From assembly GCF_001040705.1 (NCBI RefSeq), contig NZ_CVQP01000008.1, forward strand, positions 242,209 to 306,208: a stretch of DNA of 64,000 nt, written 5' to 3'. The notes beneath the pieces were generated by a model. That model worked only from the letters and a program-made list of their open reading frames with translations, did not search any database and was not told where the DNA came from. The number at the start of each line of letters is the position of its first letter. The stretch's first letter is position 1. Positions 44,038-52,864 of this stretch are shown here, in pieces. Source of the stretch: Rhodococcus sp. RD6.2 (lineage in GTDB: Bacteria > Actinomycetota > Actinomycetes > Mycobacteriales > Mycobacteriaceae). The position numbers and the translations under genes are program-made.

Positions 44038-44072
44038 CACCGGAGGTGTTGTCCGACACGACACCTCCGGTG
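44038..44072. promoter_or_regulatory. Inverted repeat in the helicase-yihY divergent region
   Basis: CACCGGAGGTGT (44038-44049) and ACACCTCCGGTG (44061-44072): perfect 12-bp arms with an 11-nt loop, ending 38 bp before the yihY ATG. Could be an operator or a leader hairpin. Confidence 0.45.
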
Positions 44073-44110
44073 CGGCCGAGCGACACGCCGTCAGGGATGC
44101 TTGAGGCACC

Positions 44111-45313
44111 ATGAGCGAACCGATCGGCGAGGAGCACCCGGGTGGCACACCCGCGGCGCCCTCCGATCTGCCCGCCGAACTGCCCACCCACCACGGGGAC
44201 GCGGAGCAGGAACGCCGTCATCCGCTTCGGACGACCTGGTTGGTCGTCAGGCGAACCGCGGCCAAGGCGTGGGGTGACTCGATCTTCGGCAAGTCCGCGA
44301 CGGCGGCGTTCTGGCAGACCCTGTCGCTGCCGCCTCTGCTGCTCGGGCTTCTCGGCAGCATCGGCTATGTCGGCGGCTGGTTCGGCCCGGACACCGTCGG
44401 CATCATCGAGTCGAAGATCATCACGTTCAGCCGGTCCGCGTTCAGCGAGAACGTCGTCGACCAGTTGATCCAGCCGACGCTGACGGACGTGCTCGGCCGG
44501 GGCCGGCCGGAGATCATCTCCGCGGGCTTCCTGCTGTCCCTGTGGGCGGGGTCGTCGGCGATCGCCACGTTCGTCGACTCGATCGTCGAGGCGCACGGGC
44601 AGAAGGACGCCCGGCACCCGGTGTGGCAGCGGATCTTCGCGCTGCTGCTGTACGTGATGTTCCTGATCGTGGCGGTGTTCGTACTGCCACTGGTGGCACT
44701 GGGTCCGACCCTGGTCGGCCGGGCGATGCCCGAGGCCTGGTACGACGTCGGATCGCAGCTGGTGGACACCTTCTACTATCCGGCGGTCGGCCTGCTGCTG
44801 ATCGCGGGACTCACGACCCTGTACAAGGTGGCGTTGCCGAAGTCGTTGCCGTGGCACCGACTGCTCGGGGGATCGCTGCTCGCGGGGGTGTTCTTCATGG
44901 CGGCGAGCGCGGTGCTGCGGCGCTATCTGACGTGGATCACCCAGACCGGGTACACCTACGGCGCACTGGCAGCACCGATCGCGTTCCTGCTGTTCACGTT
45001 CTTCCTCGGCTTCGCCGTCGTTCTCGGTGCACAGTTCAACGCCACGATCCAGGAGTTCTGGCCGGCGCGGGCGACACGAATGGAGCAGGTCCGGGAATGG
45101 CTGGCGGCGCAGACCGCATCGAACCCGACCGACTCCGGCGCGGTGACCACACTGACGAGGCGTCTCGCATCCGCTCCGATCCGCATCGTGAACCCGGACC
45201 GGGGCAGACACGAGACGCCCGACTCCGCGGATGCGGACGCCTGCGAACTACCGACACGCCAGCCGGCCGCGCCGGTCGACCAGGGTCACTCCCCCGGACG
45301 AAGTCCCTCGTAG
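44111..45313 (+). CDS. YihY/BrkB family membrane protein
   Basis: Integral membrane protein of 400 aa in the YihY (BrkB, once annotated as RNase BN) family. It shows about six hydrophobic helices (ATAAFWQTLSLPPLLLGLLGSIGYVGG, GFLLSLWAGSSAIATFVDSIVEA, IFALLLYVMFLIVAVFVLPLVALG, YYPAVGLLLIAGLTTLY, LGGSLLAGVFFMAASAVL, LAAPIAFLLFTFFLGFAVVLGAQFNATIQEF). The Gly-rich loop GAQFNATIQE is a family signature. It starts at ATG 44111 behind TTGAGG. M. tuberculosis Rv2707 occupies the same place. It overlaps the convergent DUF3039 gene by 28 bp. Confidence 0.88.
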   Translation: MSEPIGEEHPGGTPAAPSDLPAELPTHHGDAEQERRHPLRTTWLVVRRTAAKAWGDSIFGKSATAAFWQTLSLPPLLLGLLGSIGYVGGWFGPDTVGIIESKIITFSRSAFSENVVDQLIQPTLTDVLGRGRPEIISAGFLLSLWAGSSAIATFVDSIVEAHGQKDARHPVWQRIFALLLYVMFLIVAVFVLPLVALGPTLVGRAMPEAWYDVGSQLVDTFYYPAVGLLLIAGLTTLYKVALPKSLPWHRLLGGSLLAGVFFMAASAVLRRYLTWITQTGYTYGALAAPIAFLLFTFFLGFAVVLGAQFNATIQEFWPARATRMEQVREWLAAQTASNPTDSGAVTTLTRRLASAPIRIVNPDRGRHETPDSADADACELPTRQPAAPVDQGHSPGRSPS

Positions 45314-45522
45314 ATCTTCTTGCACTCGGGGCACACGGGTGATCCGGGCTTGGCCGACTTCGTCACGGGGAACACCTCGCCGCACAGTGCGACGACGTGG
45401 GTACCCATCACGGCGCTCTCGGCGATCTTGTTCTTCTTGACGTAGTGGAAGAACTTGGGGGCGTCGTCGTCCGTGGTTTCGTCGGTGGTGGTGTCGGGAC
45501 GTTCCTTGGTCACAGTGCTCAC
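45286..45522 (-). CDS. DUF3039 family protein
   Basis: Small protein of 78 aa. It has an N-terminal acidic Thr-rich leader (TVTKERPDTTTDETTDDDAP) and a zinc-binding core (FFHYVKKNKIAESAVMGTHVVALCGEVFPVTKSAKPGSPVCPECKKIYEGL) with C, CxxC and His ligands. Known as DUF3039 across Actinobacteria with no function assigned. I chose GTG 45522 (MSTVTKERP); an in-frame ATG at 45540 would add 6 residues. It overlaps yihY by 28 bp at its 3' end. Confidence 0.8.
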   Translation of the reverse strand: MSTVTKERPDTTTDETTDDDAPKFFHYVKKNKIAESAVMGTHVVALCGEVFPVTKSAKPGSPVCPECKKIYEGLRPGE

Positions 45523-45602
45523 CAGTCCATGATGACGCATCCGTCGGCGCCCGGCGAGGCCCCGGTCGTGACTCGGGGGCCCACAAGTGGGAGGCTGGAC
45601 GC

Positions 45603-45962
45603 ATGGCTTCGAGTTCACAGCACTCGCCGCGCGACGGCGACGAGGACTCGCGGAATCCGGTCCTGATCACCGACGCGGCGCAGTCGTTCGACGAGCAGCA
45701 CCGCGCCCGCGTCCGCAAGTACACGATCATGATGGGAATCCGCATCCCGGCGCTCGTCCTGGCCGCGATCGCATACAGCGCCTGGGGCAACGGGTTGATC
45801 AGCCTGCTGATCATCGGTGCCTCGATTCCGCTGCCCTGGATCGCGGTTCTGGTGGCGAACGACGCACCGCCGCGCCGGGCCGACGAACCACGCCGGTTCG
45901 ACCACCGCCCCACATCGGCCGGGGCGATCGAGTCGGCGAACCACCGCACGATCGACGGCTGA
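45603..45962 (+). CDS. DUF3099 family membrane protein
   Basis: Membrane protein of 119 aa. Charged N terminus (MASSSQHSPRDGDEDSRNPVLITDAAQSFDEQHRARVRKYTIMM), then two hydrophobic helices (IRIPALVLAAIAYSAWGNGL and ISLLIIGASIPLPWIAVLVAND), then a basic tail. DUF3099, function unknown; matches Rv2709, upstream of sigB. Start ATG 45603 with GGGAGG 10 nt upstream. The methyltransferase starts 30 bp downstream of its stop, possibly cotranscribed. Confidence 0.82.
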   Translation: MASSSQHSPRDGDEDSRNPVLITDAAQSFDEQHRARVRKYTIMMGIRIPALVLAAIAYSAWGNGLISLLIIGASIPLPWIAVLVANDAPPRRADEPRRFDHRPTSAGAIESANHRTIDG

Positions 45963-45991
45963 CACCGCGACCACCGTGTCGCTGCGCGAGA

Positions 45992-47482
45992 ATGGGCCGC
46001 GTGAACCGCGACCTCCTCTCCCTCTGCGGCCCGCTGCGCGAGGCCCTGCACCGCACCGACTACACCGCTGACGCGGTCCTCGCCACGCTCGGCGACGATG
46101 CCCACGCGGCCCTGGGACGAGGTGAGCCGGTTCCGGTGCGCCGCGCCACCCGCGACGCCGGTGAGATCGGTGTCCTCGTACGACTGTTCCTGCTCGTCGA
46201 CGACTGCCCGGCAGCCGAGATCGCGTCCGCGCTCGCCCCGGTCGATCTCGACCACGCGGTGGCGGCAGGACTGCTCGAGCGCGACGGCGACGTCGTCCGG
46301 GCCGCGCTGGATCTCCGCCCGATGGACCTCGGTCGCGGAAACGTGTGGGTGGTCTCCGACCTGGACGGCAGCATGCGACCTCGGGCGACCGCGCCGGACC
46401 ACGTCCTCGGTGTGGGGCACGCCTCGCTGTCGCTGCTGCGCGGTACCCCGACCGCCCCGACGGGCAGCGTCCTCGATGTGGGGACGGGGTGCGGCATCCA
46501 GGCCCTCCACGCCACCGGGTACGCCGAGTCGGTGACCGCGACCGACGTCAACCTCCGCGCTCTCGACCTCTCGGCGGCGACATTCGCGCTCAACGACGTG
46601 ACCGCGGACCTGCTCGCAGGGTCGTGGTTCGAGCCGGTCGCGGGACGCACCTTCGACCGCATCGTCGCGAATCCGCCGTTCGTGGTGGGCCGGGCGCGGG
46701 TCGAGCACACCTACCGGGACTCCGGGCTCGACCTCGACGGTGCGAGCGAACTGATGATCTCCCGTGCCGTCGACCACCTCAATCCGGGTGGCACGGCGTC
46801 GATGCTGGCGTCGTGGGTGCACGTGGCCGACGACGACTGGCGCGCACGGGTGGCGTCGTGGCTGCCTGCACACGGGGTCGACGCGTGGATCGTCCAGCGC
46901 GACGTCGCGGATCCCGCGCTGTACGTCGGGACCTGGATGCGCGATGCCGGTCTCGACCCCCGCGATCCCGCGACGGCCGCACAGGCCGAGGCGTGGCTGG
47001 CGCATTTCGCCGCCAACGAGGTCGAGGGGATCGGTTTCGGGTTCGTGTACCTGCGACGCACCGACGAGCCGTCCGACGTGCTCGCGGAGGATCTGCGGCA
47101 CGCGTACAGCGATCCGCTGGGCGACGAGGCGCTCGGGTACCTGGATCGGGCCGCGTGGTTGCGTGATCGAGACGTGCTGGAGGCCCGCTTCGCGCTCGCC
47201 CCCTCGACCGCACTCGAGCGGGTCTATCTGCCGGGCGAGGAAGGCTGGCGTCAGGTTGTGGCGCGGGTGCACCGAGGCGACGGGCCCGCGTGGCAGCACG
47301 AGATCGACGACCTCGCCGCTGCGCTGCTCGGCGGAATGCGCGCGGACGGCCTGGCGTTGGGTGAGTTGGTGGAGTTGCTGGCCGCGGCGCACGGCGAGGA
47401 CGCCGACGAGCTGGTCGATGCCTCCGTTCCGCTCGTGCACGGCCTGGTCCGGCACGGACTGCTGGTTCCCGCCACCCGGTGA
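45992..47482 (+). CDS. N6-adenine-type class I methyltransferase with N-terminal helical domain
   Basis: Predicted SAM-dependent methyltransferase of 496 aa. The first ~155 residues form an all-helical winged-helix-like domain (LREALHRTDYTADAVLATLGD, LVRLFLLVDDCPAAEIASALAPVDL). The catalytic domain has the SAM motif GSVLDVGTGCGIQALHATGYAESVTATDVNLRAL (about residue 165) and NPPF in FDRIVANPPFVVGRARV, as in N6-adenine or amino methylases. C-terminal ~150 residues are family-specific. ATG 45992 is followed by in-frame GTG 46001. Substrate unknown; relatives are annotated as DUF7059/DUF7782 methyltransferases. Confidence 0.82.
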   Translation: MGRVNRDLLSLCGPLREALHRTDYTADAVLATLGDDAHAALGRGEPVPVRRATRDAGEIGVLVRLFLLVDDCPAAEIASALAPVDLDHAVAAGLLERDGDVVRAALDLRPMDLGRGNVWVVSDLDGSMRPRATAPDHVLGVGHASLSLLRGTPTAPTGSVLDVGTGCGIQALHATGYAESVTATDVNLRALDLSAATFALNDVTADLLAGSWFEPVAGRTFDRIVANPPFVVGRARVEHTYRDSGLDLDGASELMISRAVDHLNPGGTASMLASWVHVADDDWRARVASWLPAHGVDAWIVQRDVADPALYVGTWMRDAGLDPRDPATAAQAEAWLAHFAANEVEGIGFGFVYLRRTDEPSDVLAEDLRHAYSDPLGDEALGYLDRAAWLRDRDVLEARFALAPSTALERVYLPGEEGWRQVVARVHRGDGPAWQHEIDDLAAALLGGMRADGLALGELVELLAAAHGEDADELVDASVPLVHGLVRHGLLVPATR

Positions 47483-47528
47483 CCGCCCGGTTCCGGGTGC
47501 GTGTTCTTCTCAGCAACTTCTCAGGCCG

Positions 47529-47549
47529 GACCTGCGGAACTCGCAGGTC
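47529..47549. promoter_or_regulatory. Inverted repeat upstream of the sigB promoter
   Basis: GACCTGCG-GAACT-CGCAGGTC: perfect 8-bp arms with a 5-nt loop, 26 bp before the GGAAC element of sigB. It may be the upstream gene's terminator or an operator. Confidence 0.45.
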
Positions 47550-47575
47550 AGAGCGGATGTGACGCAGGCCGCTCG

Positions 47576-47603
47576 GGAACTTTGCCGACTCGTGTGGCGT
47601 TGA
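47576..47603 (+). promoter_or_regulatory. SigE/SigH-type promoter of sigB
   Basis: GGAAC at 47576-47580 and CGTTGA at 47598-47603 with a 17-nt spacer, about 35 bp before the ATG. The mycobacterial sigB gene is known to be driven by SigE and SigH from a matching promoter. Confidence 0.65.
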
Positions 47604-47637
47604 AGCTCATGAGAGAACACCGACGAGGAGGCAAGTC

Positions 47638-48609
47638 ATGACGAGCCCCACCACCACCCGCCGAGCGCGCCCCACCGCCGAGGATCTGGATGCCCAGTCC
47701 CCGTCCGCAGACTTGGTCCGTGTCTACCTGAACGGGATCGGGCGGACCGCCCTGCTGACAGCCGCGGACGAGGTCGAACTCGCGAAGCGGATCGAGGCGG
47801 GACTGTATGCCGTTCATGTGCTCGAGACCGGCAAGCGACTCAGTGCAACGAAGAAGCGCGACCTCGCGGCGATCGTCCGCGACGGTGAGGCGGCGCGGCG
47901 TCACCTCCTGGAGGCGAACCTGCGCCTCGTGGTGTCCCTGGCGAAGCGGTACACCGGCCGCGGAATGCCGCTGCTGGATCTGATCCAGGAAGGCAACCTG
48001 GGCCTGATCCGGGCGATGGAGAAGTTCGACTACGCGAAGGGCTTCAAGTTCTCCACCTACGCAACGTGGTGGATCCGGCAGGCCATCACCCGCGGAATGG
48101 CCGACCAGTCGCGCACCATCCGCCTGCCCGTCCACCTCGTGGAGCAGGTCAACAAGCTGGCCCGCATCAAGCGGGAGCTCCACCAGCAGCTCGGCCGCGA
48201 GGCGACGGACGACGAGCTGGCCGAGGAGTCGGGCATCCCCGCCGCGAAGATCGCGGACCTGCTCGACCACAGCCGCGACCCGGTGAGCCTGGACATGCCG
48301 GTCGGTGCCGACGAGGAAGCCCCGCTGGGCGATTTCATCGAGGACTCCGAGGCGACGTCAGCGGAGAGCGCCGTGATCGCCGGTCTGCTGCACAGCGATG
48401 TGCGGAGCGTGCTGGCCACGCTCGACGAGCGCGAGCAGCAGGTGATCCGGTTCCGCTACGGCCTCGACGATGGTCAGCCCCGGACGCTCGACCAGATCGG
48501 CAAGATCTTCGGGCTCTCGCGTGAGCGGGTCCGGCAGATCGAGCGTGAGGTGATGGGCAAGCTCCGCCAGGGCGAGCGCGCCGACCGTCTCCGCTCCTAC
48601 GCCAGCTGA
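47638..48609 (+). CDS. sigB: Stress sigma factor SigB
   Basis: Group 2 sigma-70 of 323 aa, a shorter paralogue of SigA. It has regions 1.2-2 ([91 protein letters not shown]), region 3 and region 4 ([42 protein letters not shown]). ATG 47638 is preceded by GAGGAGG. It lies between the methyltransferase and the pat/acuC genes; in M. tuberculosis sigB is next to ideR, so the acetylation genes are inserted here. A SigE/SigH-type promoter lies just upstream. Confidence 0.96.
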   Translation: MTSPTTTRRARPTAEDLDAQSPSADLVRVYLNGIGRTALLTAADEVELAKRIEAGLYAVHVLETGKRLSATKKRDLAAIVRDGEAARRHLLEANLRLVVSLAKRYTGRGMPLLDLIQEGNLGLIRAMEKFDYAKGFKFSTYATWWIRQAITRGMADQSRTIRLPVHLVEQVNKLARIKRELHQQLGREATDDELAEESGIPAAKIADLLDHSRDPVSLDMPVGADEEAPLGDFIEDSEATSAESAVIAGLLHSDVRSVLATLDEREQQVIRFRYGLDDGQPRTLDQIGKIFGLSRERVRQIEREVMGKLRQGERADRLRSYAS

Positions 48610-48623
48610 TCGACTTTCCACCC

Positions 48624-48676
48624 AGGGTGAGGGGAACCCCCGACCGGCCTGACCGGTCAGGGGTTCCCCTCACCCT
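48624..48676. terminator. Terminator between sigB and pat
   Basis: 17-bp perfect arms AGGGTGAGGGGAACCCC (48624-48640) and the complement (48660-48676), loop containing a second small repeat GACCGG. Lies in the convergent gap and can stop both. Confidence 0.85.
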
Positions 48677-48684
48677 TTCGGGTT

Positions 48685-51393
48685 TCAGCGCAGGCGGCGC
48701 GGGCCCAGGTCGAGTCGGGTGCTCGGCTCGGGACCGATGCGCACCCGCGAGTCGGTGAGCTCAGCGCCGGACGCGCTCGCCAGCACCGGCTCGCACACCA
48801 ACTCCCGAACCTCGGGCAGGTCGTCGCCGAGCGCCGAGATGCGCTGCAACAATTCGACGAGCGCCGCCCGGTTCACGCCGGGACCGCCGCGGTAGCCGGC
48901 CAGCAGCGGCGCCGCCTTCGGCGCGTCGATCAGTTCTCCCGCCTCGTCCTCGGTGAGGGGCAGCACCCGGTACGCCCGGTCGCCGAGCAGACCCGAGATG
49001 ACCCCTGCGAGACCGAACGAAATCAGCGACCCGAACGACGGGTCGTCCTGGACTCCGATGACGCATCCGAAACCCTTGGTCGCCATCTTCTGCACGTACA
49101 GTCGCCGGTCCCCGGACGCCTCCGCGAGGTCGCGGTACGCGCGACGCACGGCGTCCGCTGTGTCGAGGTCGAGACGCACCCCGGCGAGGTCGGGCCGGTG
49201 ACGCCACTGCTCGCGGGTCGCCTTGACCGCGACCGGGTATCCGAGCTTCTCCGCCGCGGCGACGGCGTGCGCCTCGCTCGACGCCTCCGCGAACCGGGCG
49301 ACACCGACGCCGTAGCACGCCAGCAGTTCCGCCGCCTCGAAGTCGGTGAGCCAGCGGCCTTCTCCCCCACTGTCCTCGAGCCAGCTGTCCACGAGTGCGG
49401 CGGCGCGCTCGGCGTCGATCCCGTCGGGGCGCACGACGCTCGAGACCGGACGTTCGCGCCACTGCGCGTACCTCCATGCCCGCGCGAGCGCGAGCGCGGC
49501 GCGTTCGGGCCCCGGGAACGACGGGACCGAACCCCGAACCGGGTGACCGTCGGGACCGCGCACCGCCAGGACGTCGGGAATGCCCTCGGCGGCGAGAAAG
49601 GTGGTGACGATCGGCTTCTCGGAATCACTGGCGGCGTCCCGTAGCGCCTTCGCGTACGGTTCCGGGTCCATCGCGACCGGCGGGACGAACACCGCGACCA
49701 CCGAGTCGACCTCCGGATCCTCGATGGCGGCACTGACCGCACCCGCGAACTGCTCGGGGGTGGCCTGCGGACCGAGGTCGACGGGCTCGGCGGCGACGAG
49801 TCCCTCGGAACGCGCGGCATCGACCGCGAGCAGTCCGAGTGCCGACGAGTTCCCGATCACGGCGAGCCGGGGCCCAGCGGGCAGGGGCTGGTAGCCGAAA
49901 AGCACAGCGCAGTCGAAGAGTTGGGCGATCGATCCGACCTGCACGACACCGGCCTGGGCGAACAGGTCGTGGACGATTGTGTCGTCGATCTCGACTCCGG
50001 TGGCCCGGAGAGCGGCGGGCACGGCGTGGCGGCCCGACTTCACCGCGACCACCGGCTTGTTACGGGCGACGCGCCGTGCGATCCGGGAGAACTTGCGCGG
50101 ATTTCCGAACGATTCCAGGTAGAGCAGCACCACTTCGGTCTCGGGGTCCGTGTCCCAGTACTGGAGCAGGTCGTTGCCCGAGACGTCGGCGCGGTTGCCC
50201 GCGGAGACGAAGGTGGACAATCCGATTCGCCGCCGCGCGGCCTCGTCGAGGATCGCGATGCCGAGCGCACCGGACTGGCAGAAGAACCCGACCTTGCCGC
50301 CGTGTGGCAGGACCGGCGCGAGCGTGGCGTTCAACTGGACGGCCGGGTTGGTGTTCGCGACGCCGAGTGCGTTCGGTCCGACCAGACGCATGCCGTGTGC
50401 CCGCGCGGCGTGCACGAGGCGACGTTCCTTCGCGTATCCGTCGGAGCCGGTCTCGCCGAATCCCGAGGAGACGACGACGAGCGCCTTGACGCCCTTGGCG
50501 AGGCAGTCATCGAGGACCGAGTCGATCGCCTCGGCGGGCACCGCGACCACCGCCAGGTCGACCGGGTCCGGGATGTCGCGCACCGACGAGTACGCGCGAA
50601 CACCGCGCACGGATCGGCGTTCGGCGTTGACGGGGAACACCGGTCCCGCGAATCCGGCGCCGAGCAGGTTCCGCAGCACCGCGTTTCCGACCTTGGCGTC
50701 GTCGGTGGACGCACCGATCACCGCAACCGACTGCGGGCTGAGCAGATTACGGACACTGCGTGCCTCGGCGGCCCGCTCGCGCGCGTTGCGGACCGTCAGC
50801 AGTGCCTCGGTGGGGTCGATCGCGAACTCGAGTCGCAGCACACCGCCTTCGAAGCTGCGACTGACCTGATAGCCGGCCCCCCGGAAGACCGCGACCATGT
50901 TGCGGTTCTCGGCGAGCACCTCGGCGACGAACATCGTCAAACCGTTCTCTGCGGCCGCACCGGCGAGGTGTTCGAGCAGGATCGGGCCCAGTCCGCGGCC
51001 CTGGTGTTCGTCGGCGACGACGAACGCGACCTCCGCGGACTTGCCGTCCCCGACGTCGAGCAGTCGCTCGTACCGCCCGACGGCGATGATCGCGTCTCCG
51101 AGGATCGCGACGAACGCGACCCGATTGTGGTGGTCGACGGTCGTGAACCGCACCAGGTCGCGCTGGGACATCGTCGGATACGGCCCGAAATACCGCAGGT
51201 AGCGGGTGCGCTCGGACAGCTTCGCGTGGAAGGCGACGAGCCGGTCGGCGTCCTCGGGGGTGATGGGGCGCAGGTGCACGGCGCCGCCGTCGGTCGCGAG
51301 GACGTCGGCGATCCAGTGGGCGGGAAAGACCGGCTTGTCCGGTCCCGTGGCGGCAGTGTCTCGGTCGGTGCCGTCGGTGCCGGGGTCAGTCAC
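48685..51393 (-). CDS. pat: Pat-like protein lysine acetyltransferase (GNAT + ADP-forming acyl-CoA synthetase fusion)
   Basis: Two-part protein of 902 aa. Residues about 35-195 are a GNAT domain (RYLRYFGPYPTMSQRDLVRFT, acetyl-CoA loop EHQGRGLGPILLEHL). Residues about 215-490 and 680-890 are the CoA-binding, ligase and ATP-grasp parts of an ADP-forming acyl-CoA synthetase (VAVIGASTDDAKVGNAVLRNL, GFFCQSGALGIAILDEAA, RRVARNKPVVAVKSGRH, LLACYGVGVARFAEA, YVQKMATKGFGCVIGVQDDPSFG). The usual catalytic SHTG loop is replaced by RATG (Ala464), so the synthetase half is probably a sensor, not an enzyme. Pat enzymes acetylate and inactivate acetyl-CoA synthetase. acuC overlaps it by 8 bp. Confidence 0.85.
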   Translation of the reverse strand: MTDPGTDGTDRDTAATGPDKPVFPAHWIADVLATDGGAVHLRPITPEDADRLVAFHAKLSERTRYLRYFGPYPTMSQRDLVRFTTVDHHNRVAFVAILGDAIIAVGRYERLLDVGDGKSAEVAFVVADEHQGRGLGPILLEHLAGAAAENGLTMFVAEVLAENRNMVAVFRGAGYQVSRSFEGGVLRLEFAIDPTEALLTVRNARERAAEARSVRNLLSPQSVAVIGASTDDAKVGNAVLRNLLGAGFAGPVFPVNAERRSVRGVRAYSSVRDIPDPVDLAVVAVPAEAIDSVLDDCLAKGVKALVVVSSGFGETGSDGYAKERRLVHAARAHGMRLVGPNALGVANTNPAVQLNATLAPVLPHGGKVGFFCQSGALGIAILDEAARRRIGLSTFVSAGNRADVSGNDLLQYWDTDPETEVVLLYLESFGNPRKFSRIARRVARNKPVVAVKSGRHAVPAALRATGVEIDDTIVHDLFAQAGVVQVGSIAQLFDCAVLFGYQPLPAGPRLAVIGNSSALGLLAVDAARSEGLVAAEPVDLGPQATPEQFAGAVSAAIEDPEVDSVVAVFVPPVAMDPEPYAKALRDAASDSEKPIVTTFLAAEGIPDVLAVRGPDGHPVRGSVPSFPGPERAALALARAWRYAQWRERPVSSVVRPDGIDAERAAALVDSWLEDSGGEGRWLTDFEAAELLACYGVGVARFAEASSEAHAVAAAEKLGYPVAVKATREQWRHRPDLAGVRLDLDTADAVRRAYRDLAEASGDRRLYVQKMATKGFGCVIGVQDDPSFGSLISFGLAGVISGLLGDRAYRVLPLTEDEAGELIDAPKAAPLLAGYRGGPGVNRAALVELLQRISALGDDLPEVRELVCEPVLASASGAELTDSRVRIGPEPSTRLDLGPRRLR

Positions 51394-52672
51394 GGGGATC
51401 CTCCGGGTCGAGGCCGAGCAGCGGGAAACTGGCCCTCCGCGTGGCGATGATCGCCGCGTCGACGCGAATCAACGCGCGATCGACGGCGTTCACGCCGGTC
51501 TCGGGCGTTCCGCCCGGCCCGTCCCAGGGCAGGTAGTCGGTGTCGCCGTTGTCGGTCATCGTGGTCGGCAGGTCGACAGCGGGCGCCTTCGCGGCCACCG
51601 CCTGCCGCCAGGATTCCGGCACCGCGACGCCGGGGTCGAGATCGCGGCCGAGCACGGTCGCGATCAGGTGCGTCCATGACCGCGGCACCACCCGGACGAG
51701 GCCGTATCCGCCGCCGCCGACCGCGATCCATCGTCCGTCCGCATATCGGTCTGCGAGGTCGCGCATGGCCCGGTACGCGGCGCGCTGGCCGTCGACGGTC
51801 AACGACAGGTCGGCGAGCGGATCCTCGCGGTGACTGTCCGCGCCGCACTGACTGATCACGATCTGGGGTTTGAACGCGGCGACAGCGGCAGGAACGATCG
51901 CGTGGAATGCTCTCAGCCACACGGAATCCACCGTTCCGGGGAGCACGGGGACGTTCACGGACGTGCCCTCACCGGCGCCCGACCCGACCTCGCTGGACCA
52001 GCCGGTGTTCGGCCACAGGGTGGCGGGATGCTGATGGACGGAGACCGTCAGGACCCGGGGGTCGCCGAGGAACGCGTGCTGGACGCCGTCACCGTGATGC
52101 GCGTCGACGTCGATGTAGGCGATCCGGTCGAATCCGTTGTCCAGCAACCAGGAGATCGCGATCGCGGCGTCGTTGTACACGCAGAAGCCGGACGCCCAGT
52201 CCGCCATCGCGTGGTGCATGCCGCCGCCGATGCTCACCGCCCGGCGGGCACGCCCGGAGGCGATCTCCCGAGCCGCAGCGAGGGTGCCTCCCGCGAGGAT
52301 CGCGCTGGCCTCGTGCATCCGCGGGAAGATCGGATTGTCCTCGCTGCCCAGCCCGTGCGGGGCGACGTCGCTGTCGGCACGCGCGTCGGTCAGCCGCTGC
52401 GCGGGCGGCCCAGCGGATCCCGCCTCCTTCACCGCCGCGATGAGCCCCGGCGTGTGGATTCGGAGCAGGTCTGCGTCCGTTGCGGGCTCGGGCGCCACGA
52501 CTTCCGCGCCCTCGATCAGGCCGAGGCCGGTCGCCAGCGACATCGTCAGGTCGAGCCGGGTCGGATTCATCGGATGGTCTGCGCTCCACCGATAGTTCAG
52601 GTAGTCCGGACTCCACACGACCACCCCGTCTGCGGCGGGCGTCGGAGTGCCTGGACTGGTCGTTGCGTCCAT
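51386..52672 (-). CDS. acuC: Acetoin utilization protein AcuC, protein deacetylase
   Basis: Class I histone-deacetylase-like enzyme of 428 aa. The Zn and catalytic His motifs are SIGGGMHHAMADWASGFCVYND and YIDVDAHHGDGVQHAFLGD (DxxH), with ISQCGADSHREDPLADL and GGGGYGLVRVVPRSWTHL further on. AcuC deacetylates acetyl-CoA synthetase in Bacillus. Here it is upstream of, and overlaps by 8 bp, a Pat-like acetyltransferase, forming an acetylation/deacetylation operon. Start ATG 52672 (MDATTSPGTPTPAADG); an in-frame GTG at 52681 is also possible. Divergent from ideR. Confidence 0.9.
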   Translation of the reverse strand: MDATTSPGTPTPAADGVVVWSPDYLNYRWSADHPMNPTRLDLTMSLATGLGLIEGAEVVAPEPATDADLLRIHTPGLIAAVKEAGSAGPPAQRLTDARADSDVAPHGLGSEDNPIFPRMHEASAILAGGTLAAAREIASGRARRAVSIGGGMHHAMADWASGFCVYNDAAIAISWLLDNGFDRIAYIDVDAHHGDGVQHAFLGDPRVLTVSVHQHPATLWPNTGWSSEVGSGAGEGTSVNVPVLPGTVDSVWLRAFHAIVPAAVAAFKPQIVISQCGADSHREDPLADLSLTVDGQRAAYRAMRDLADRYADGRWIAVGGGGYGLVRVVPRSWTHLIATVLGRDLDPGVAVPESWRQAVAAKAPAVDLPTTMTDNGDTDYLPWDGPGGTPETGVNAVDRALIRVDAAIIATRRASFPLLGLDPEDPRD

Positions 52673-52864
52673 GTCTGTCACGCTACTTGCGCCGTCGGGG
52701 AAGCCGCGAGCGGTGGGGGTTGTTGTACTTGTCGACGTGTCGGTGGCGGTGTCCGAGCGCGACGACGCGCGACGCGGGTGTGGCACGGGTCGCATTGTCC
52801 GCGCGTGTGGCACGTGTTCGTCGGACACCCCCGGTAGAATCACCGGGAACGAAGGGGCGTGAGC

